DNA from: JAZDLO01 sp043801935
GTDB lineage: Bacteria; Actinomycetota; Thermoleophilia; RBG-16-64-13
Length of the DNA stretch: 6,142 bases
Assembly (NCBI GenBank): GCA_043801935.1
Contig: JAZDLO010000121.1
Coordinates: 1-6,142, forward strand
Reading direction: 5' to 3'
A model generated the notes under the pieces. It worked only from the letters and a program-made list of their open reading frames with translations, was not told where the DNA came from and did no database searches. Made by a program: the position numbers and the translations under genes. Positions 1 through 4,949 of this stretch are shown piece by piece; within the stretch, counting starts at the first letter, position 1; each line of letters begins with the position of its first letter.

Positions 1-929
1 ACTATCTCCGCGGGCAGGCGGAACTCGGGGACTCCGAACCGGAGCATCCCCCCGGCGAAGGGCAGCGCCTCGTAGACGGTGACGCCGTACCCGGCGAGGG
101 CGAGATCCTGGGCGGCGGTCAGGCCGCACGGGCCGGCCCCGATGATCGCCACCCGCTCCTCGTGGATCGGCAAGACCGGCTCCACCGGGCGACGGGGACC
201 GGCGTAGACCTTGTCGGCCACGAAACGCTTGAGGGCTCTGATGTTGATCGGCTCGTCCACCTGGCCGCGGTTGCAGGCGGTTTCACAGCGGTGGTTGCAG
301 ATCCGCCCGCAGATGCCCGGGAAGGGATTGTCCATCTTGATGACCCGCATGGCGTCGTCCCAGCGGCCCTCGCGAATCAGGGCGATGTAGCCCTGGGCCC
401 GTTGTCCTGCCGGACAGGCGTCCCGGCACGGGGCGATCCCGAGCTTCTCGATGGCGAAGGCGTTGGGGACCGCCTGCGGGTACAGCTTGTATGCGGCCCG
501 CCGGGGACCGAGGCCCTCGTTGAAGGCATTGGGGATCACCACCGGACAAACCTGGGCGCAGTCCCCGCACCCGATGCACACGCTGGTGTTCACGTAGCGG
601 GGGCGCCGGCGGACCCTGACCCGAAAGTCCCCGACTTCACCAGCGACGTCCAGGACCTCGGTGTCGGTCAGCAGCTCGATGTTGGGATGTCGCCCCGTCT
701 CCACCAGCTTCGGGGAGATGGTGCACATGGCGCAGTCGTTGGTGGGGAAGGTCTTGTCGAGCTGTGCCATCTTCCCGCCGATGGCGGACTCGACCTCGAC
801 CAAATACACCTTGAAACCCTGGTCGGCGAGGTCCAACGAGGCCTGCATGCCCGCGATGCCCCCTCCGACGACCATCACCGCCCCGGTTGGGGCAGCCGTC
901 TCGCCGCGGCTCGCGTCGATGCCAGACAC
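1..929 (-). CDS. HdrA-like / GltD-like FAD and iron-sulfur oxidoreductase, N-terminal part (runs off left edge)
   Basis: The frame is continuously open from the start region to the window edge, giving about 309 visible residues. Domains in order, numbered from the GTG at 929: a Rossmann FAD-binding motif VVGGGIAG (20-27); the HdrA signature NDCAMC (Cys66, Cys69) followed by SPKLVE; a [4Fe-4S] motif CIGCGDCAQVC (Cys118, 121, 124, 128) and PNAFNEGLG; a GltD/Fer4_20-type cysteine set (Cys168, Cys172, then CGRICNHRCETAC with Cys207, 211, 215, 219); and a second dinucleotide motif GAGPCG (264-269) with GGMLRFGVPEFRLP. HdrA proteins are flavin-containing electron-transfer subunits of heterodisulfide reductase-type complexes. 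GltD-like modules couple NAD(P)H to FAD and Fe-S centres. The fusion suggests a cytoplasmic oxidoreductase linking NAD(P)H to ferredoxin or a disulfide; its partner is unknown. The start is uncertain. GTG 929 and TTG 932 share a GGGAG at 939-943 (9 and 6 nt away). ATG 995 is in frame but adds poorly conserved-looking residues, and the frame is open back to 1085. Confidence 0.9.
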   Translation of the reverse strand, partial: MSGIDASRGETAAPTGAVMVVGGGIAGMQASLDLADQGFKVYLVEVESAIGGKMAQLDKTFPTNDCAMCTISPKLVETGRHPNIELLTDTEVLDVAGEVGDFRVRVRRRPRYVNTSVCIGCGDCAQVCPVVIPNAFNEGLGPRRAAYKLYPQAVPNAFAIEKLGIAPCRDACPAGQRAQGYIALIREGRWDDAMRVIKMDNPFPGICGRICNHRCETACNRGQVDEPINIRALKRFVADKVYAGPRRPVEPVLPIHEERVAIIGAGPCGLTAAQDLALAGYGVTVYEALPFAGGMLRFGVPEFRLPAEI

Positions 930-1090
930 CAAGCTGCACTCCCGGCCCGAGTTGGGCGACAGTCTCGCGTCTCGAGACCCACCAACCAGGGGCATTCGGC
1001 CCTGGGGTAGGGTAGCCGCCTCCCACCGCGGGCAGTTGCCGGCGCCGATGCTGGAGGCCGTGCTGCCCGTCCGCAGCCGGATCTGCTACC

Positions 1091-1122
1091 GGCCGGGCTC
1101 CGCCGACACCACCAGCCCGGCC
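1091..1122 (-). repeat. Inverted repeat in the leader of the HdrA-like gene
   Basis: The arms GGCCGGGC (1091-1098) and GCCCGGCC (1115-1122) are perfectly complementary around a 16-nt loop. The stem can be lengthened by two more GC pairs (1089-1090 with 1124-1125) past one bulged C at 1123. It lies about 160 bp upstream of the likely start of the HdrA-like gene, so it could be part of a 5' leader. It could also be a chance pairing in very GC-rich DNA. Confidence 0.35.
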
Positions 1123-1160
1123 CGGAACGTCTTGGGGCTCGCGCCGGTCGGCTTCCGAAT

Positions 1161-1181
1161 CCCCGATGAGAATCGTCGGGG
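1161..1181 (-). repeat. Inverted repeat downstream of trpG/pabA
   Basis: CCCCGA (1161-1166) pairs with TCGGGG (1176-1181) around a 9-nt loop, about 58 bp past the trpG/pabA stop. No T-rich tract follows on the minus strand, so it is not a classical intrinsic terminator. It could be a weak terminator or a 3'-end stabilising hairpin. Confidence 0.35.
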
Positions 1182-1214
1182 AAGGTGCCGGCCGTGAGGC
1201 GCCAACCCCTCGAT

Positions 1215-1229
1215 CCGGCGAGCCGCCGG
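1215..1229 (-). terminator. Short hairpin just after the trpG/pabA stop
   Basis: CCGGCG and CGCCGG are perfect complements around the triplet AGC. The hairpin sits 9 bp past the stop codon of the amidotransferase gene. It lacks a T-tract, so termination is only a guess from its position. A 6-bp pure-GC stem can also arise by chance at this GC content. Confidence 0.3.
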
Positions 1230-1238
1230 CCGCTCCGG

Positions 1239-1820
1239 CTACTTCCCTTTGATGAAGTTGCGCAGCAGTTCATGCCCATGCTGAGTCAGGATGGACTCGG
1301 GATGGAACTGCACCCCCTGCACCGGGAAGACCTCGTGCCGTACCCCCATGATCTCATCAGGTGAACCATCTGGATTGCGGGTCCAGGCGGTCACCTCCAG
1401 GCAATCCGGCAAGGTCTGCCTCTCGATCACCAGGGAGTGATAGCGGGTAGCCACGAAGGGGTTCGCGAGGCCGGAAAACACCCCGGTCTCCAGGTGATGG
1501 ACGGCTGAGGTCTTCCCATGCATCACCTCGCGGGCAGGTACCACACGTCCGCCAAATGCCTGGCCTATGGACTGATGGCCTAGACAGACGCCCAGGATGG
1601 GGACACGCCCGGCACACTCGGTGATGGCTGCAACGGAAACCCCTGCCTCCGCAGGCGTATGTGGCCCGGGAGAGATCACGATATGGTCCGGCTTCAGGGC
1701 GGCTATCTCCTCCACGCTGATCCGGTCGTTACGAAATACCCGCACGTCAACCCCCAACTCGCCGAAGTACTGGACGAGGTTGTAGGTGAAGGAGTCGTAG
1801 TTGTCGATCATCAACAACAT
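1239..1820 (-). CDS. trpG: Glutamine amidotransferase, anthranilate/aminodeoxychorismate synthase component II
   Basis: A complete 193-aa protein, the normal length for stand-alone TrpG/PabA. It hydrolyses glutamine and channels ammonia to a TrpE or PabB partner that aminates chorismate, for tryptophan or folate synthesis in the cytoplasm. Visible marks are the N-terminal MLLMIDNYDSFTYNLVQ, an oxyanion-region PGPHTPAEAG (51-60), the nucleophile elbow GVCLGHQ with Cys79, the MHGKTS segment (100-105), and FHPES with His173 and Glu175 completing the Cys-His-Glu triad. The ATG at 1820 is supported by GAGGAA at 1829-1834, 8 nt upstream. No trpE, pabB or other trp or folate gene is in the window, so the trpG versus pabA role cannot be decided here; many bacteria use one protein for both. 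The usual PGPG glycine is His54 here, a variation I believe occurs in the family. It stands alone, with gaps of 280 and about 310 bp on either side. Confidence 0.93.
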   Translation of the reverse strand: MLLMIDNYDSFTYNLVQYFGELGVDVRVFRNDRISVEEIAALKPDHIVISPGPHTPAEAGVSVAAITECAGRVPILGVCLGHQSIGQAFGGRVVPAREVMHGKTSAVHHLETGVFSGLANPFVATRYHSLVIERQTLPDCLEVTAWTRNPDGSPDEIMGVRHEVFPVQGVQFHPESILTQHGHELLRNFIKGK

Positions 1821-1894
1821 GATCGGTCTTCCTCACCGCCAGATACGCGATCCAACCCGGTCTCAGACGGCCGCGGCAAGAAGTACAGCCCTCC

Positions 1895-1906
1895 CCTTGT
1901 TCAAGG
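1895..1906. repeat. Short palindrome upstream of trpG/pabA
   Basis: CCTTGTTCAAGG has perfect 5-bp arms around a 2-bp centre, 75 bp upstream of the trpG/pabA start. A compact palindrome at this distance could be a repressor operator. No matching second copy was seen nearby, and chance occurrence cannot be excluded. Confidence 0.25.
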
Positions 1907-2055
1907 TCCCCTTTCCACTCCAGTGCGGGCCGGGAATCGGCCAAAGCGCCGGCCCCCGCCTGGGTATGTGATGGCCGTTTCTCGATGACAGCGATACGAA
2001 TAGCATTTGCCCTTAGGTGCCGCCGGCGACCATAGCGTCGAGGGCCCGATCCGGC

Positions 2056-2084
2056 GCCCAGGGGAAGGTGTGCCCTCCGTGGGC
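2056..2084 (-). terminator. Possible hairpin after the Nudix gene
   Basis: Seventeen bases past the Nudix stop, GCCCA (2056-2060) can pair with TGGGC (2080-2084), with an inner GGG/CCC helix. Two copies of the palindrome GGCGCC, at 2054-2059 and 2091-2096, flank it and can pair with each other. There is no T-tract. The position suits a transcript end for the methyltransferase/Nudix operon, but the stem is imperfect. Confidence 0.25.
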
Positions 2085-2100
2085 AGGCGCGGCGCCGCCA

Positions 2101-3090
2101 TCACGCCCGTCCCGCAGCCAGGTAGCCCCGCGCCGTGTGGAAGAGCGCCTTGTCGAAGAAGTGCACGATGCGGCGGCTGAGCTCCATAACCCGGTAGACA
2201 TCCATCGGGCTCGCCAGCACCTGGTGCTCTCGGGCGAACGTCCAGATCTCCTTGCGGAGCAGCGTGAGAGCGCTGATCACCTCCCACAGACCGAAACCCT
2301 GACTGGCCCTACGCCGGCCCACCTCGACGTAGAAGGCCTCGGCCTCCTCATCGCGCCCCTTGTCCAATAGCCAGGCGCAGAACTGGGAGAGCGCCTCCTG
2401 GGCCGCCCTCCTGACCTCGATCAGGTCGGACCGATCGTAGGACGGGGTCGTCGGGTTGTGGCGGATCACCTCCAGCCAACGGTCACAGATCTCGTCGGCA
2501 CGCTCCTCGACGAGCCTCACCAGAGCGTCCGACAGCATGCCCTCGCTGTTGTCGGAATACAGCCGAGTGAAGGAGTCCTGAATCGCCCACGGCTCCCGAT
2601 AGAGCGCCTCGCAGACTCGGACGGCCTCGGTGTGGGCATCGAAGGCGAGCGGGGGAAGCTTCGAGAGCGAGTGATAGGCGATCGTCTCGGCATCATCGCC
2701 GGGCGTCTCGTCGCCTCCGCTCTTCTCCACCTCGAAACAGACGAAGAGCAAATCACCGTAGTAATCGTCCGCTAACGAGCGGGCGGTGAGCAGGCGATGG
2801 ACCCAGCCCTCGATCCCGGCTTCCTCGCGCAGTTCCCGCAGCACCGCCTCCTCGATGGTCTCGTCAAGTTCCGCAAAGCCGGTCGGCAGGCACCATTGAC
2901 CCGAATGCGGCTCGTTGCGGCGCCGGACCAGTAGGACCTCCCGGCGATCGTTCAGCACGACCGCCGCCGCCACCGGCAGGGGATTGTGATATGCGACCCT
3001 GCCACACTCCCCGCATACACCCCGAGGCCGGCCCTCGAGCTCCATGGTCACCAGCCTCGCTCCACAGCGCTCGCAGTAGGCGTAGCTCAC
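2101..3090 (-). CDS. Zn-ribbon Nudix hydrolase fused to a C-terminal RsbRD-N-like helical domain
   Basis: A protein of 329 aa from a GTG start. Residues 6-29 form a four-cysteine zinc ribbon (CERC and CGEC). A Nudix fold follows, with a perfect Nudix box at 71-93 (GFAELDETIEEAVLRELREE then AGI), matching Gx5Ex7REUxEExGU, which binds Mg2+ and hydrolyses nucleoside-diphosphate-linked substrates. The SQPWPFP motif of NudC NADH pyrophosphatases is absent after the box, so the substrate is unknown. Residues about 186-325 are helical and charged, with HNPTTPSYDR, GRRRASQGFGLWEVISAL and RIVHFFDKALFHTARGY. I recognise these as resembling the RsbRD N-terminal domain found at the front of sensor kinases and stressosome proteins; this is from memory of the family. 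Start choice: an in-frame ATG at 3147 would add 19 residues inside the upstream gene, but the GTG at 3090 overlaps that gene's TGA (GTGA), with GGAG about 11 nt before, and puts the zinc ribbon at the N-terminus. Confidence 0.88.
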   Translation of the reverse strand: MSYAYCERCGARLVTMELEGRPRGVCGECGRVAYHNPLPVAAAVVLNDRREVLLVRRRNEPHSGQWCLPTGFAELDETIEEAVLRELREEAGIEGWVHRLLTARSLADDYYGDLLFVCFEVEKSGGDETPGDDAETIAYHSLSKLPPLAFDAHTEAVRVCEALYREPWAIQDSFTRLYSDNSEGMLSDALVRLVEERADEICDRWLEVIRHNPTTPSYDRSDLIEVRRAAQEALSQFCAWLLDKGRDEEAEAFYVEVGRRRASQGFGLWEVISALTLLRKEIWTFAREHQVLASPMDVYRVMELSRRIVHFFDKALFHTARGYLAAGRA

Positions 3091-3887
3091 GAGGGGTGGG
3101 GCTCCGTGGCGATGAAAACGGCGTCGTCCTTCTCGATCGAGACGCACCCTTCACGGACCAGCAACTCGCGGGCCCATGCCAGCAGGGCCTCCGGTCGTCC
3201 CAGCTCGGGGTCGCGTTCCGGAAGCAGGGACGGCAGCTTGAACCGCACAAGCGCCAGGTAATCCTCGAGATCCTCGGCCCGGAAGACCAGGGTGTTGGGG
3301 TAAGGCCGACTCTCGACGGCTCCGAAATGCTCGGCAAGCCTGGCCGCCCCGTTCTCCGCCGAGAACCCCAACAGTAATGAATACTGAGCCGACTGCCGGG
3401 GAGAGACCCCCATCGCCGCCACCATGCCCTGGAAGTTCGATTCGCTATGGGTCAGGCTCACGAGAACACCATCCGGCTTCAAGACCCGTGCCACCTCCGG
3501 GATCAGCCGGGGGAAGAAGTACAGCGAGTATGCGGCGATGACAGCATCGAAGGACTGCGTTGGGAAGTCCAGGCGCGAGTCGAGTTTCCGGCAAATGAAC
3601 CGGGCCGAACCGGTGATGGCCCTAGCCCTCGCGAGGAAGACGTCCTCGTCGCTGGAGTACATGTCGATGCCGATCACCTCGACGCCGGGTGGGATCTTGC
3701 CGGCGAGTGGCTCGACCATGGCGCCGAACCCACACCCGAGGTCCAGCAGTCGGGTGGCGCCGCTCAGATCGATCCCCCTCAGCGCCTCGTGGCGGATGTC
3801 TACGGGGTTGGTGGAGTAGCGCCGGATGATTCGCGCGATCGCCTCGTGGCCATCAGCCTCATAGGCACCAACCAGGGGCGCGTCCAT
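3087..3887 (-). CDS. Class I SAM-dependent methyltransferase
   Basis: A complete 266-aa protein with the Rossmann-type methyltransferase layout. Motif I is LLDLGCGFGAM (47-57), which binds the SAM methionine and ribose. The acidic residue after strand 2 is in VIGIDMY (71-77). Motif II is SFDAVIAAYSLYFFP (112-126), and motif III is VLKPDGVLVSLTHSES (135-150). The remaining 116 residues have no motif I recognise and should form the substrate-binding cap, so the substrate is unknown; a small molecule is more likely than nucleic acid for this Methyltransf_11/25-like layout. The ATG at 3887 has only a weak AGG 4 nt upstream. A GATAAT lies 8 nt before the ATG, so a leaderless transcript is possible. 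It is the first gene of a two-gene operon; its TGA overlaps the GTG of the Nudix gene by 4 bp, implying translational coupling and linked function. Confidence 0.9.
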   Translation of the reverse strand: MDAPLVGAYEADGHEAIARIIRRYSTNPVDIRHEALRGIDLSGATRLLDLGCGFGAMVEPLAGKIPPGVEVIGIDMYSSDEDVFLARARAITGSARFICRKLDSRLDFPTQSFDAVIAAYSLYFFPRLIPEVARVLKPDGVLVSLTHSESNFQGMVAAMGVSPRQSAQYSLLLGFSAENGAARLAEHFGAVESRPYPNTLVFRAEDLEDYLALVRFKLPSLLPERDPELGRPEALLAWARELLVREGCVSIEKDDAVFIATEPHPS

Positions 3888-3895
3888 GGAGCCTG

Positions 3896-3901
3896 ATTAT
3901 C
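3896..3901 (-). promoter_or_regulatory. Possible -10 element for the methyltransferase/Nudix operon
   Basis: GATAAT on the minus strand differs from TATAAT at one base and lies 8 nt before the methyltransferase ATG, which would place transcription start at about the start codon. No recognisable -35 lies 16-18 bp upstream (the sequence there is GCGCGC). Support is therefore a single hexamer, which is an AT island in GC-rich DNA. Confidence 0.22.
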
Positions 3902-4097
3902 GCGCCAGCGGTCAGACGGCGCGCCCTCCCGCCGGACGATTGCCCGCTGAAGGCCCCGAGGGTCGCGGGCCCGGCGGCGGCGCCACCGTCTCCTCAGCGG
4001 CGGCTGATGTCAGCGTTCTTCGCGGGCTTCCGCGTCTCAGCACCGAGCGGGTGGGCCTGATGGGTTGGTTTGCGTCTGAGTCCGTGACCGGTTTCGG

Positions 4098-4117
4098 GCC
4101 GGGGGACTCCCACCGGC
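4098..4117 (+). repeat. GC-rich stem-loop in the divergent intergenic region
   Basis: GCCGGGGG (4098-4105) pairs with CCC (4109-4111) and CCGGC (4113-4117) through one bulged A at 4112, giving eight base pairs around the triplet ACT. Only a mixed TTCCTCC tract follows on the plus strand. It could be a leader hairpin, a transcription barrier between the divergent units, or chance. Confidence 0.35.
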
Positions 4118-4225
4118 TTCCTCCACCACCCCGACCATGGACGGCCCCACACCTCCCTCAAAGGCCATGCCCCCTTGGCCACCCCCGTCGACAACCTCCA
4201 CGGGAACAACAACTGGCGTACCCTT

Positions 4226-4239
4226 CCGGGTGAACCCGG
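4226..4239 (+). repeat. Small hairpin just before the ribosome binding site of the 130-aa gene
   Basis: CCGGG (4226-4230) and CCCGG (4235-4239) flank the tetraloop TGAA; written as DNA, the whole 14-mer is an inverted repeat with a 2-bp centre. It lies 8 bp before the AGGAG at 4248-4252. Its position fits a 5'-leader stability or translation-control hairpin. No known riboswitch was recognised. Confidence 0.35.
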
Positions 4240-4261
4240 CAGAACGTAGGAGAAAGGGGGG

Positions 4262-4660
4262 GTGTCCATGGCAGAGATGAAGGAGGCACTGGAGTCAGCA
4301 GAGAAGGCGAAGCTGCCGGACTGGTGGGCTGTGCCCAAGAGCTCGAAGGTCGTGGGATACAGAATCCCCATCGATGCGCACAACGTGGCGAGGGCCTCCT
4401 CCGGTAACACGAGCACGATCGTGCTGCCGGAGGAGCTTGTGGGGAAGGTGGTCGCCTGGTCCGCAACGATGTCAATCCGGCGAGGCGTCGACTGGGTCCC
4501 AATCGAGACCTTGGGAAGCCATCTCGACACCATTGGCGCTGAGGAGTCTGGAGGCAGATCGCAGGAACTCCGTGTTCTATGGCGCGCAAACCCGGACGTG
4601 GCCGATACCGAACCCGAGAAGGACGGGCTGGCCTGCTCGTTGCTGTTGGCCGTCCGATAG
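4262..4660 (+). CDS. Hypothetical protein, 130-132 aa
   Basis: I do not recognise this protein. It is 132 aa from GTG 4262 or 130 aa from ATG 4268. AGGAG at 4248-4252 is 9 nt before the GTG, and a run of G at 4256-4262 is 5 nt before the ATG. Codon third positions are largely G or C, as in neighbouring genes, which supports coding. The first 17 residues are a charged, helix-prone segment (MAEMKEALESAEKAKLPDWW). The rest alternates hydrophobic and polar residues as in a compact beta-rich domain, with VVGYRIPIDAHNVA, STIVLPEELVGKVVAW and DWVPIETLGSHLDTIG. The C-terminus ends in a hydrophobic strand, LACSLLLAVR. There is no signal peptide, membrane segment or cysteine pair, so it should be a soluble cytoplasmic protein. 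It precedes the DUF3786 gene on the same strand, 285 bp away with a stem-loop between, so co-transcription is possible but not shown. Confidence 0.7.
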   Translation: MSMAEMKEALESAEKAKLPDWWAVPKSSKVVGYRIPIDAHNVARASSGNTSTIVLPEELVGKVVAWSATMSIRRGVDWVPIETLGSHLDTIGAEESGGRSQELRVLWRANPDVADTEPEKDGLACSLLLAVR

Positions 4661-4682
4661 GGCAGGGATGGCGATGTGTCGG

Positions 4683-4703
4683 CGGCCATCATGGTGATGG
4701 CCG
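4683..4703 (+). terminator. Perfect 9-bp stem-loop after the 130-aa gene
   Basis: CGGCCATCA (4683-4691) and TGATGGCCG (4695-4703) are exact reverse complements around TGG, 22 bp past the stop codon. The stem is mixed in base composition, so it is less likely than pure-GC repeats to be chance. No T-tract follows. It could end the upstream transcript, protect a 3' end, or be a palindromic protein site. Confidence 0.4.
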
Positions 4704-4790
4704 GGTGCTCGATGTGAGGCCCATCCAAACCGTCCGCAGCCGTCGACGCGAGGGTGACGCCCGGTGGGGAAGATGCGCGTACTGCCAGCC

Positions 4791-4796
4791 GGGAGG
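4791..4796 (+). promoter_or_regulatory. Strong ribosome binding site of the 48-aa ORF
   Basis: GGGAGG ends 6 nt before the ATG at 4803. This is near-ideal spacing, and it favours that ATG over the upstream in-frame GTG 4764 and ATG 4773. Confidence 0.5.
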
Positions 4797-4802
4797 CACC
4801 AC

Positions 4803-4949
4803 ATGGCCGCCGATGCCGAGGCTCTCTACAGGGAGCCGGTCGCTGAGTTGGCGGCCGGCGACAGGAGCCACGACAATGCCTGGGCCGCAGACCCTTCCCG
4901 GCCCATTCTCGAACCAGTTCGCTCCCCAGCGCAGGCGGTTCCCGCGTGA
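4803..4949 (+). CDS. Small ORF (48 aa) coupled to the DUF3786 gene
   Basis: I do not recognise this short protein. Two things support it. A GGGAGG ribosome binding site lies 6 nt before the ATG, and its TGA stop overlaps the GTG start of the DUF3786 gene by 4 bp (GTGA), the usual arrangement for translational coupling. The N-terminal half is acidic and helix-prone (MAADAEALYREPVAELAAGD). The C-terminal half is proline-rich, with PSRPILEPVRSPAQAVPA, and probably unstructured. There is no cysteine, signal peptide or membrane segment. Longer versions from GTG 4764 (61 aa) or ATG 4773 are possible. It could be a small partner of the DUF3786 protein, or a leader ORF whose translation delivers ribosomes to the weakly preceded GTG downstream. 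A non-coding coincidence is also possible, because stop codons are rare at this GC content. Confidence 0.42.
   Translation: MAADAEALYREPVAELAAGDRSHDNAWAADPSRPILEPVRSPAQAVPA

Larger units (their letters stand above)
930..1238. other. Structured gap between trpG/pabA and the HdrA-like gene
   Basis: I see no convincing gene in these 309 bp, apart from a possible N-terminal extension of the HdrA-like gene up to ATG 995. The region is rich in inverted repeats: 1091-1098 with 1115-1122 (8-bp arms, 16-nt loop), 1161-1166 with 1176-1181 (6-bp arms, 9-nt loop) and 1215-1220 with 1224-1229 (6-bp arms, 3-nt loop). It must hold the 3' end of the trpG/pabA transcript and, if the HdrA-like gene has its own promoter, that promoter and leader. 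No consensus -35/-10 pair was recognised. Confidence 0.6.
3888..4261. other. Intergenic region between divergent genes
   Basis: These 374 bp separate the leftward methyltransferase operon from the rightward 130-aa gene, so at least two promoters are expected here. I find no convincing gene: the frames open through it give proline-, arginine- and glycine-rich low-complexity translations. It contains two good inverted repeats, at 4098-4117 and 4226-4239, the second directly before the ribosome binding site of the downstream gene. Apart from the GATAAT at 3896-3901 no promoter element was recognised, and no riboswitch or tRNA signature was seen. Confidence 0.6.

Noticed and set aside
162..1010. 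A 282-codon open frame on the plus strand
   Set aside because: It lies opposite the clearly conserved HdrA-GltD coding frame, and its translation resembles no protein family.
1150..1200. Resemblance to part of a cobalamin riboswitch (GATGAGAATC with flanking CCCC/GGGG on the plus strand)
   Set aside because: The conserved CCCGCnACTGT-like segment and the B12 box are missing around it, and no plus-strand gene follows.
1747..1944. A 65-codon minus-strand frame overlapping the trpG/pabA start
   Set aside because: It runs out of frame into trpG, has no good ribosome binding site, and its second half is a shadow of the trpG coding sequence.
1821..2000. A T-box or trp-leader upstream of trpG/pabA
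   Set aside because: No T-box sequence (GGTGGNACCGCG), no Trp-rich leader peptide and no terminator/antiterminator pair could be found.
3091..3147. Extension of the Nudix protein to ATG 3147
   Set aside because: The added 19 residues lie inside the methyltransferase gene and are Arg/His-rich, while the GTGA overlap start at 3090 leaves the zinc ribbon at the N-terminus as expected.
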